A DNA stretch of 64,000 bases, taken from NCBI RefSeq assembly GCF_963966145.1, contig NC_091053.1, positions 13,392,001 through 13,456,000 on the forward strand, given 5' to 3'. Positions 20,286 through 29,622 of this stretch are shown here, one piece after another. A program made the position numbers and the translations under genes. The notes under the pieces are model-generated. The model did not search any database, was not told where the DNA came from, and worked only from the letters and a program-made list of their open reading frames with translations. How positions within the stretch are numbered: the first letter of the stretch is position 1; each line of letters begins with the position of its first letter. The stretch comes from Tenebrio molitor (Eukaryota > Arthropoda > Insecta > Coleoptera > Tenebrionidae).

Positions 20286-21236
20286 TTATCTAGGTAATAT
20301 TTTCCTTGGGGGACTCTCAATATCATCAGATGCTGATGAAAATGGTGGTGGTAGTAATTCCGAAGCTTGAGAGACTGTATCAGATGTAACTAACAAAAAA
20401 GTAAATTTTGAGTCACAGTTTACATATAGAGGTGTCCCAAAATTGGCGTACAAACTACTTACTACCTTATCGAGGATGTTTAAATGTACATTAAAAAAAT
20501 ATGGAAAAAAATTTTCAGACAAAAAAAATCAATTATTGTTAATGGTAATACAATGTAAAGTAAGATATACTCGTACATCATTACCTTGCAATGTTGCCTT
20601 AGTGGATTTAAGATAATTTTTGCGATTTCCAAAGCTTCTAAATTCTCTATTATGCAGGATTAGATATTGGTAGTGAGTGATCTTGTACTTTGTGATAATA
20701 TGTACGATTAGAGGTAGCTGTCATCACAATTTAATACATCCTATATTCAGAAATAATTGATTTGTTTAGTGTCACTTTCAAAGACCGCTAAATCAGCAAA
20801 TAAGTCCAATAGAATTTTTTAACATTTTTCTGACGTTTACGGTAATTTTTTCTACACCGTAGTGCACCGTTAGTACGCCATTTTTGGGACACCCTGTATA
20901 AATACATACATTTTTTTTATACATGTAACTTAATTGAACAGTTTGTTACCTGGTAGAAATAAAGTTGGCATTGCTGTACGAAGCAGAGCTTTTTTTCCCG
21001 GATTAAAATAATTATTGTTAAAATGGCATCTGCAAATTCTTTTTTTGTCGTAGATATCGTTTAAACTCATTTCAGAAAGCGTGCCTCCAAATAAATTGGT
21101 TCCTCTTTTAGAGGGTTTGGTAACCGATACCGTTCTTTACCTATAAATAATTATCCTTCCAGTATATTTCTCACTTTTAAAATAATAACTTACCTTCGTA
21201 AGTACATCCAGGTACACAACACTTACGTAGACCCAT
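20286..21236 (-). pseudogene. THAP zinc-finger gene, three exons, frameshifted
   Basis: On the minus strand: exon 1 21236-21194 (ATG, MGLRKCCVPGCTYE), exon 2 21140-20950, exon 3 20389-20286 ending TAA, all with GT-AG borders. The THAP signature is visible: CCVPGC as the first zinc pair, RYRLPNP, then ICRCHF supplying the second Cys and His, and AMPTLFLP matching the AVPTLF box that closes the domain. THAP domains bind DNA and occur in cellular regulators and in P-element transposases. The middle of exon 2 reads into a TGA (...EARFLK) while the ICRCHF half lies in another frame, so there is an indel or sequencing error. The predicted product would be only about 110 aa, with no transposase domain. 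Intron 2 contains a MITE (20,424-20,897). GC-richer sequence with ATTGG/CCAAT-type motifs lies upstream at 21,420-21,620. Confidence 0.6.
20424..20897. mobile_element. MITE with GGTGTCCCAAAATTGGCGTAC ends, in THAP intron 2
   Basis: TATAGAGGTGTCCCAAAATT with GGCGTAC near 20,426 is mirrored at about 20,873-20,897 (GTACGCCATTTTTGGGACAC, CCTGTA). The right terminus keeps the TACAGGGTGTCCC form, while the left has decayed to TAGAGGTGTCCC. Non-coding. Confidence 0.7.
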
Positions 21237-21419
21237 TGTTTATTGTTGTCTTTTAAACTTTAACTATGAAAACTAATAAAGCTACACTACACTAAACTAT
21301 TAAAAACACTAAACTAATAACTTATTTAAAACTACAGCACTAAAAACTAAAAGAAAAACGAAAACTGCTAAGCGAACACTCTAGAATACACTAGAACAGG
21401 AAATGAAAAATGATGGGGT

Positions 21420-21620
21420 TTGAAAAAGATGCGGCCACAACAAACTTTTCGACTCTTCGTGATTGGCTGACAGTAACACGTGGTAACGCAAGGGCTACAC
21501 GTGCTCCAGCAGCGGGCAATTTGAAAAAGCGATCCCAGCGCCAGCGCCTCTAAAGTTTGGCGTCTGAATTATACAATGTTACGATTGGCCCGTAGAGGGA
21601 TATGGCCGCATCTGAGAAGC
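21420..21620 (-). promoter_or_regulatory. GC-richer upstream region of the THAP gene
   Basis: A 200-bp block less AT-rich than its surroundings, with GTGATTGGCTGAC and ACGATTGGCCCG, which read as CCAAT boxes on the minus strand, plus CGCCAGCGCC motifs. It sits 190-390 bp upstream of the THAP start codon. The promoter role is inferred from composition and position. Confidence 0.35.
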
Positions 21621-21625
21621 CAAAG

Positions 21626-21839
21626 TATAGTTGACTCAAGTTGCAAAAAACCACTTGTCATTTGCAACAGCATTTTTTCAATATTTGTGAACCAAATAAA
21701 GGCATAAAGGGACCAGAAAATCATAGTTTGGATTGAATATTTTCCATATAAGTACAGTTTTAAAGAAATTTCAAATAACTAATGCCATAAAAGTGCTGTT
21801 GCAAAGGCAAAGTGGTTTTTTGCAACTTGAGTCTACTAT
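21626..21839. mobile_element. MITE, ACTCAAGTTGCAAAAAACCAC termini (about 214 bp)
   Basis: TATAGTTGACTCAAGTTGCA with AAAAACCACTTG is mirrored at 21,806-21,839 (AGTGGTTTTTTGCAACTTGA, GTCTACTA). A further internal pair, CATTTGCAACAGCA / TGCTGTTGCAAAG, extends the stem. Non-coding. Confidence 0.75.
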
Positions 21840-22104
21840 GTATGTATGTCATTCACTGTTAAAACTTCAAAATCACCTCATGCAATTCTTGATAGAAATG
21901 AAGGAATTGGTCATTTGGCAGTAAGAGAAACGCGAAAAATACCTCGGCATTACCAAAGTTAACCAGATCTTTCAATTAATTGCATTGATTAATACAAATA
22001 TTTTATAAAAACTAATTAGACACCAAGAAACATGAAATTCAGGCAAAATGTTTTATAGGGGATGAAAAGGCAGACGGTATCACATTACAACATTAGCCAC
22101 AATG

Positions 22105-22377
22105 TACTATCGAATTCATGAAAAACTGGGACAGCAAAACGTCGTAGTTATGCCAACTTTTCAAAAATGTTCTAGTGTAACGTTTCTACGTACTTTATGT
22201 TAACTGCTTACTAATGTCCAACATGTCAAGTAGATAACCTAAGTACGTTTGACGTTGGATTGAGCATTGTTAAAGTCGAACCGTCATAATGACAGACGTT
22301 TATATTTGACATTTTCGTGTAGCCCAATTTACTCCAACAAAATTTTGCTGTACTAGTTTTTCATGAATTCGATAGTA
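22105..22377. mobile_element. Foldback, TACTATCGAATTCATGAAAA termini (273 bp)
   Basis: TACTATCGAATTCATGAAAA followed by ACTGGGACAGCAAAA is mirrored at 22,341-22,377 (TTTTGCTGTACTAGTTTTTC, ATGAATTCGATAGTA). The final TA is shared with the first TA of the next element. Confidence 0.75.
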
Positions 22378-22642
22378 CCGAGTGACTATAAATGATTGAA
22401 CATGATTTTGTTATGTTGGTAACATATTTGAAATCTTTAGTTGGCAACATCGTTGGCATGACACACGCAATTTTTAAAATTGAAACAAACGTCAAAAAAC
22501 TCTAAATCGACAATGTACTTCGTGACTTAACCTAACCTAAATAGGAATGATTGACAGATGATGCACGAGAAGACTTGCACTACCAACTGTATCAGTGTTG
22601 CCAATCCACTATTTTCCTTCAATCATTTATAGTCACTCGGTA
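22376..22642. mobile_element. MITE, TACCGAGTGACTATAAATGA, related to the TACCGGGTGAC family
   Basis: TACCGAGTGACTATAAATGA and TTGAA pair with TTCAATCATTTATAGTCACT followed by CGGTA. The interior includes GTTGGTAACATATTTGAAAT and TTGGCAACATC, similar in layout to the copies at 5,509 and 13,760, suggesting a third, more divergent member. Confidence 0.75.
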
Positions 22643-23012
22643 CATACAACAAAACAGCACAAATAGAGTTAACTTTATTGGCGATGTTCATCTTTGTGAG
22701 TTGTTTTCCGTTGGCTTCAATAAATGTCTCGAAACAAGTCAATATTAACCGTTTGGCCTCAACTTTAAGAAGATGACGTGGCATTTTCTTTTTGAATCCT
22801 GAAATTTCGTACCAAAACTCAATTTTATAGATATGTGCACACAGTTTACGTCGAGATACGTTTGCGCCAGTCGTTATGTCAGCGACCAGCGAGAGGTTTC
22901 TGCCAAAATGGCGCCTCCGAGAGTTGCCAACTGCGACTGGATTTAGTGTAATCTAAAATTCCCTATCACTAACCTAGTAACTGAAAAGTGACTAGGGAGT
23001 GGTCACAATCAA

Positions 23013-23455
23013 AATCTTCGATCATATATACTACGTGGATGTCTAATACATTGTCTACCTCGTGTTCCAAAAAAAGCGACACAATGTGTACCGGAATGTT
23101 GCATTCTACGCAGACGCATGTATTCAGTGATTATCTTTATTTTTACACACGTAACAAAACTTCATTTTTCAGTTTTCACAAAAACTAGAGAAAAAACGAG
23201 AGAAAAAGAAAAGAAAAACAAGAGAAAAACAAGAACTGATAATGTCAATCACAATCACAGATTCACAGATTTACAGATGTCAATTGTGAAAGCATTGCAT
23301 TGATCATGCGCAGAGCAAACTTGTGCAAGTTGTGTAGCTATTTCTCTTAGACTTATGCGTTTGTCTATTTATCTCTTTTCAATTTTTTGGAACATCAAAT
23401 GTGTCTCACCAACTCGTTGCATTACGCATTCACGTAGTGTATATGATCGAAGATC
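23013..23455. mobile_element. Foldback, TTCGATCATATATACTACGTG arms (about 440 bp)
   Basis: CTTCGATCATATATACTACG followed by TGGATG is mirrored at 23,427-23,455 (ATTCACGTAGTGTATATGAT, CGAAGAT). The interior holds a purine-rich AGAGAAAAA stretch at 23,185-23,235, which creates a spurious lysine-rich frame. Confidence 0.65.
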
Positions 23456-24089
23456 AAAATGAATAGATATTAACTTTGTACAGTCGATGCAAAAAAATCG
23501 AGTACATCAAATTTTCTATCGTTTAATTTTAATTCATCCTTGTTGTCAATTTTGATGTTATCGAGACAAGCAAAACTTTTCATTTCTTACGTCAGACATA
23601 AATGACATTCCTTGTGTTAGACATAACCTATTTGAAAAACATGCCATTAAAAGTCAGAAAAGCCTGATTTACACGTGTTAAAAATAGGAAAATTCAGTGC
23701 TCTTGATTTTTATGATGTACTTATTTTTTTTTGCAACCGACTATAGATGAAAAAGCAAAATGAATGGACAACAATTTGTTAATATTTTGTTCTGTAAAAA
23801 CAAATAACATTGTTCTCAGATTGTTCTTGAAGTTAATCTGTCAACATGTAAAAATGTTTTGAGTTTGGATCATTGTCTCATCGGTCTAAATGGCTGTACA
23901 ATTAATGATACTGTCGATATTTTAGATCTTTTAAGAGCAACGGTTGGGACACTTGTACTTACAAACACTGCAAAAATGGTGTCTCGTGTCCGCGTTACGG
24001 TAATAATCATAATCTGCAAGACTGTGAAGTGAGAACCTCGATGTGTGTCAACTGCAATAATTTGAACGTTAAAAATAAAAATGAAGATA

Positions 24090-24564
24090 TACAGGGCATT
24101 TCATGAGTGAAAAAGAGCTCGGCGGAATTGAAAATGCAACCTACAATACATTTTTAAAGTTAACGTGGCTTTTTAAATATCGTATTGTTTTAAAATGAAA
24201 TTATGAATCCCTTATGGCTTTGCTTCTAATAATTTTATTTGTCACAACTAACATTTACGAAAAAGTTAAAATACGACGATTAAAATGTATTCGAATGATC
24301 AAAAAACAAACATGATCCTGTTTAATAAAAATGCTTCCGCCGTTGCGTGTTTATGCAGACAATAAATATTTTCCCTATTAGTTTTTTCACAATTTCATTC
24401 GACCAAGCGAATGACGTTTATGTCAAAATTTACGAAACTGCACAGGTAACTATGTTTTATGTTTTTTAATAAAAAAAACCAATATCCACGTTAACTTCGC
24501 AAATGTATTGTGGGTTGCATTTTGATTTCCGTCGGGATCATTATCACTCGTGAAATACCCTGTA
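24090..24564. mobile_element. MITE, TACAGGGCATTTCATGAGTG family, copy 1
   Basis: The ends TACAGGGCATTTCATGAGTG and TATCACTCGTGAAATACCCTGTA match inverted, and pairing continues through AATTGAAAATGCAACCTACA and AATACATTT...GTTAACGTGG. Copies with the same arms lie at 49,808-49,945 and 50,443-50,622. It has inserted into the zinc-knuckle region of the old LINE. Confidence 0.8.
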
Positions 24565-25237
24565 GAAGTAAAGCATGCGGCTTACCATGTAGCAATAAGT
24601 TGCAAACAAGACAAAACACGATTTATTAAGGGTTTTGGTAGCAATTAAATGTCCGCTAATTCCTGGTCTTGTTCATCTGGTAGTAAGGCTGGTCAGTAAT
24701 TAACGATTTAACAAACTATTTTTGCACTTATCATATTTACTATCAAAATGTTGGAGGTATCAACGGAACTGCACAATTCACTGGTTGGTTCTTACTATGA
24801 TATCGTCGCCTTTTACGAAAGTTTTTTGAATGACTGTCCATAATTTTGAAATCTCTGACGGCAAATTTACAATTTACAGAAGTGACAAGAAATATTGCTT
24901 TATTGACTGTCAACGAGGAGAAGGTGTTGTCTTCGCTGTTATTTCAAGTGTGGCTTCTCAATTGATATCTTAATTGTGAAAATCTACATAGGCCACTGTG
25001 AGCATCATTGTGATGTATATTCCAGCAGCCCCTAGAATTAGTGCAGGTGATGTAGAATTGTTTTGGGAACACCTATTTTCATTATTCTTGTTGCTGCATC
25101 ATATGTAATACTTTTGGGAAATTTCAACATATTCAGTTTTTCCCGCCATTCAATGAACCTTCTTAATGTGATACTAAAAACTAAAACCAGCTGCCTACTA
25201 AATTTTCCCGATTTCAATCAACATAACTCATTATAAT

Positions 25238-27916
25238 TAGGGCCCGGATTTTAGGCAATTAAAAAGTCGGAAATAGGTGCCTAAAATAGTCCCTTAAACT
25301 ACTGCAAATAGTCCCTTAAAAACTGAAAATAAGCCATACTAGGTCCTTAAAGTTGTGGTTAATTAAATTAAAAAATGTGTTTTTAAAGTTTTAAGTAGGT
25401 ACACACAAGATATTTACTAATTATTTTTTATTAATTAATATACAATACTACAAGTTTGTTAGTTATTTACATTGTTACGTATTTACATTGCATACAAGAT
25501 ATTGCTCTAAATTTTCTACTTTAAAACATTGTCGGTTATCCACCAAAATGGACTTATATTTTGAAAAACTTCTTTCTACCTCGCAAGAGGTAATGGGCGC
25601 AAATTTGTAATAAATTTCTTCCATTTTGGTGTCATGTTCCGGCACATCTTCACCTCTAAAAATTCTTGCCAATTCTAGAAGAAATTTGTATCCAGGATTT
25701 TTTTCAGTAACATCTTCAAGTTTTTTTAATGCTACTGCTGCTACAGGGCCTGGAGATTTTTTTAGGGAGGTAAATACGTTTTCAACAATTTTGATTGAAT
25801 CGGTTAAAGGTAATACTTTCGCAGATTATTTTAAAATTACTGCGAACATAAATTAATTGGTTTTTTATTCCGGGTTTCTTCATTATAGACTGTGCTTTTT
25901 GAATAGCAACAGCAGAACTTCCATCAAAGGACATGACAACCTGTGAGTAGTTAAAAACTGTTTAACAATCAATTAATTTGCTTATCTTTTATATACTTAC
26001 TTCTTTAATGGAATCAAAGTGTTCGCTGTAAAACATAGCAGCCTGAAGCCATGTTCCCCATCGTGTTAAAATTGGCTGTGGAGGCAGTGGCATTTCTTTT
26101 AGTTTTTCTTTGTACATTTCAACTCTCAAAGGTGCCTTAACGAAAATTTTTTTCACGTTCGAAATTAAATTATCCACATCTTCATATTGATAGCGAATTT
26201 TTTCAGCCACTAGATTTAAAGCATGCGCTAAGCATGTGACATGCACAATTTTTGGATAAAACACCTTAAGGTGTCTACCAGATTTTATCATATATGGTGC
26301 TCCATCCGTTACAAACAAAAGAAACTTTTCAGCAACAACTCTGGTACTCCACAAGATTTCTACGCATAGAAATTTTAAATCAAAATAAATTTAAAAAAGT
26401 GAAAAACCCTTACCTAAAGATTGATTTACGAATCTAGCTATTGTCTCATGATTTGTTCTTTCTAATTGTTTAGACGCCAAAAGATAAGATTTTCCAGGTT
26501 CATCTTCTGAAAGTTTCCCAACCAGACAATTCGCCACATATCGCCCAAGTGCATCTGTTGTTTCGTCAACTGAAACCCATATGTTAAAAGGATCCAGCTC
26601 ATTCCGAATGCGGTCAATAGTCTAAAAGTGAAAATAATTTTAAATTAAATATTAAAAGATAGTATGTTCATACATCTTTGTAGCATTTTGGTAAATAATT
26701 TTTCCGTAAAGTAGACTCATCCGGAATTTTTCTACCACAATATTTTGTCAGAAAATTCTGAAACGCAGGATTTTGTAGTTTGTGCCATGGTATATTGGCA
26801 GCTAAAAAGACGTTACAAAGTTCCATATTGAATGTACTATTTGCCGATTCCTCCAAGTTCTGTGTCAGCAACGTTTGCCGAAGCGGTGTCATAATGTTCT
26901 CTTTATGGATGGCCGTTTGCTCATGCTGTTGCAAGTGACATTTTTTTTCGCATATAAACTACAAAAAATAAAATTTTCAAATAAGTAAAAAATATAAAAT
27001 GACATATTTTTAATTATGCTTAACTTACCAGTTTACCACAAGCTTTACAAAACATTTCTCGGGTTGATTTTATTTCATATAAATCTTTCTTGCTTGTCCA
27101 CTGTAATATTTTTTCGCGTAAACTAATTTTTTGTTTCGGCATTATGTTCACTTTAAACAGGTTCACAAGAAACACGACCACTGCACGGAGATAAAGTAAA
27201 CGAGAAATGACAAATTTGTAATGCTTATATTTACGTCTCCCACCAAATTTCAGAGGAGATGGTTAATTTTATATTTCTTAAATTTTTAGAAAATGACACC
27301 CTTAAGGTTTCTCTTATTGTTTCACTTCGGGATTTTAATTTTCGTTTTTATGGCAAGGACCATTTTATAAACGTTAAAGCTTCTAACAATACCTAAGTAT
27401 CAGAAAACATTAGACCGCGTATACCTGCACCCCTTCGAACAGAGGCAAACAGATAAACTCTGTAATTTATGCCAGTCCAGTCTAATGGTTTGTGGTACTT
27501 AGGTATTGTCGGAGTATTTACCGCTGACATCATGGTCCCAACCGTAAAAGCGAAAAAGTAATTCCTGTATTGTACTGCACTTTGTACATTTCAGTAATTA
27601 CATCTCCTTAAATTTTAAAATCATAAAGCATTGTAAATTTTATTGAGGTACCACTTTTACATTTTCAATACCGTAAACTTCCCAGAATTCGAAAATTGGG
27701 AAAAAACCGCAAAAATGAAATTGATTTTTGGTCATTTTAGGCATGTTCAGGCAGTTAAAAGGTAAAATAGGTATTTAAAGGGCATTTTAGGCCGAATAGG
27801 CAGAATCAAATATGGCTCTAATTACTCTAATTAAGCCAGAAATCATTTATAGACAAGTTTCATACATGTGCCTTAAAAAATAAAAATAGTCCATTTTGCC
27901 TAAAATCCGGGCCCTA
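25238..27916 (-). mobile_element. hAT-type DNA transposon, full length (2.7 kb)
   Basis: Terminal inverted repeats TAGGGCCCGGATTTTAGGCA and its complement mark both ends. The enclosed minus-strand gene encodes a BED-like finger, a DUF659-type core and a hAT dimerisation end. Eight bases flanking each end (ATTATAAT and CTGATAAA) agree at five positions, compatible with a decayed 8-bp target duplication. The element sits inside the LINE fossil. Confidence 0.85.
25475..27142 (-). pseudogene. hAT transposase gene, five exons, one frameshift
   Basis: Minus-strand exons with consensus splice sites: 27142-27029, 26958-26674, 26621-26414, 26359-26001, 25940-25475. Exon 1 starts MPKQKISLREKILQW and gives FCKACGKL; exon 2 completes a BED-like C2H2 finger with CEKKCHLQQHEQTAIH. 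Exon 3 carries WVSVDETTDALGRYVANCLV, including the first catalytic Asp of the DUF659/hAT core. Exon 4 has LLFVTDGAPYMIKSG and ILTRWGTWLQAAMFY. Exon 5 ends with the dimerisation signature ITSCEVERSFSKYKSIL and VENLEQYLV. Phases agree across all introns, for a length near 480 aa. Within exon 5, after VRSNFKIICES, the frame must shift to continue as LPLTDSIKIVENV, so the copy as read is inactive unless this is a sequence error. No other stop was seen. Confidence 0.75.
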
Positions 27917-29371
27917 CTGATAAACAATGTGAAGACAACAAGACATTCGATATTCTACTTGGAGAAGATGTTTATCACCACAGCTTGGGAATTGAAATAA
28001 GTTTTACTAGAATATGTGAAGAAAATTACTCACGTAACCCCAAATTAAGAACATTCAATTCAGAAAAGCTAGCTTTCTTCAATTGTATGGTTTGCTCTTT
28101 CACTGGTTCTTTATTGCAAACTGGTACTGATATCGACATCGGTTGTTCCCTTTTTTTACCGTAAACTAAAAAATATACTTGATGATTCTGGTGTGTAAAA
28201 CGGACGCTTTAAAAAGCGTCAGAATCCACTGTGTTTGTCTCCCGAAATTATTTAGAAACTCGGGTTAAAACGGAAACTTTGGGTTAAGTATGAACGCTAT
28301 AAAGACAGACAAATTTAATTATTTAAGATTGCAAACTAAGCATTATATAAGATACTCTTTTACGTTGAAAGCAGTCAAAACAATTTACGATCTGATCCGA
28401 ATCTCTTTTGGTAATATATTACAACTCATAAAAAGAGAAATTCGTATCAAAAGTGATTTTTTGCACATTTAAAATTCATTTGCCGATTTTTTCTAAAAGA
28501 CTATTATTCCATTCATTCCAACTTGTATTACATCCTCTTCTCGCTGCCTTCTTCTCTACATAAAATCTTTCCGTGAACATGAGATATACAGGGTGTTAGG
28601 GAATGGGTGAGTTTGTGAGGGAAATTGTGGTCGAAAACCTTAATACTATTTTTTCTCAACATGAATAGTTTTCTCATATACCGGGTGTCCCATCAGTTGT
28701 GTCAAGTAGGAAAATGACTCTAAAACTAAATTTTATTTATACAGGGTGTCCCCAAAAAAAAGACGAGTCCATAGCTCCCTTATTTATCGGAGGATTTTAA
28801 TTATCTATACACCAAATCAAATGGCTATTAGTAGGCTACAAAACGGCTTAATAAATTCACGTATAGCTCCAAGGGCTTTAAGACTAAACTGTCAAAACAT
28901 TTTTTTTCAAATGGGATTACATACTTTTTTTTAGTAATTCTGATTAAGATTTTAATTCTGAAAACAACAATATATCACAAGTATAACTTCACATAAAAAA
29001 ATAACACTAACTTTTGAAACAAATGACGAGCACCAAGTGAAAAGCTATCAAAATGCATTGCGTTACAATGTAATAACCAAATTAAGGTAGCTGGAAAAAC
29101 AAATGACAAATAATAACATGTGGGATTGCGCAGATATGCCGCCAATGTTTAGCGCAAAACATAGACGATAGTAGCGTTTATTTATTTTTTGTTTTTGTGA
29201 ATTTTTGGTATTTAAGTGCATATTTGTGATACATTGCTGTTTTCAGAATAAAAATCTCCATCAGAATTACTAAAAAAAAATATGTAATCTCATTTGAAAA
29301 AAAATATTTTGACAGTTTACCTTTGAAGTCCATGGAGCTATACTTGAATTTATTAGGCCATTTTGTAGCCT

Positions 29372-29564
29372 TGTAACGTTTTAACGAGTTTATTGTAAGA
29401 ATGCGTACACTTTTGTGTTAAATTACAAACTGCTCATTAAACTGTCACGTGTAACTTCTTCAACGGCCCAGACAGAAGAGAGCGCAACCAAGATGGCGAT
29501 CTTAGTACGCGGGCGGTGGGGAATACGTCGTTGGACAGCGTCCCCTATCGGTCGTCTTGTTACA
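29372..29564 (-). repeat. 3' LTR of the gypsy element
   Basis: 193 bp, TG...CA terminated, identical by eye to the 5' LTR. The gag-pol stop lies about 60 bp inside, next to the purine tract. Confidence 0.93.
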
Positions 29565-29574
29565 CTCCCCCTTT
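29565..29574 (-). other. Polypurine tract of the gypsy element
   Basis: On the minus strand AAAGGGGGAG directly abuts the 3' LTR, the expected place for the plus-strand DNA primer. Confidence 0.8.
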
Positions 29575-29622
29575 GGATTCCACTAGCTGCCCTCAGGTGG
29601 GATCCAACTGGGCACGCTCGGC

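Larger units (their letters stand above)
23830..28170 (+). pseudogene. Decayed non-LTR retrotransposon (zinc knuckle and endonuclease), split by two insertions
   Basis: Fragments in broken frames follow the order of a LINE: a zinc-knuckle-like segment near 23,940-24,060 (CPRYGNNHNLQDCE then CVNCNN), an endonuclease start near 24,735 (YYQNVGGIN), LVGSYYDIVAFYESFLND, RGEGVVFAVISSVASQ near 24,920, IIVMYIPAAPRISAGDVELF near 25,010, DFNQHNS at 25,210, and after the hAT insertion HHSLGIEISF and LRTFNSEKLAFF near 27,975-28,080. The last piece corresponds to the YNFRKADFP stretch of the LINE at 35-37 kb, so the two are probably related. A MITE (24,090-24,564) and a hAT element (25,238-27,916) interrupt it. 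Many stops; not functional. Confidence 0.6.
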
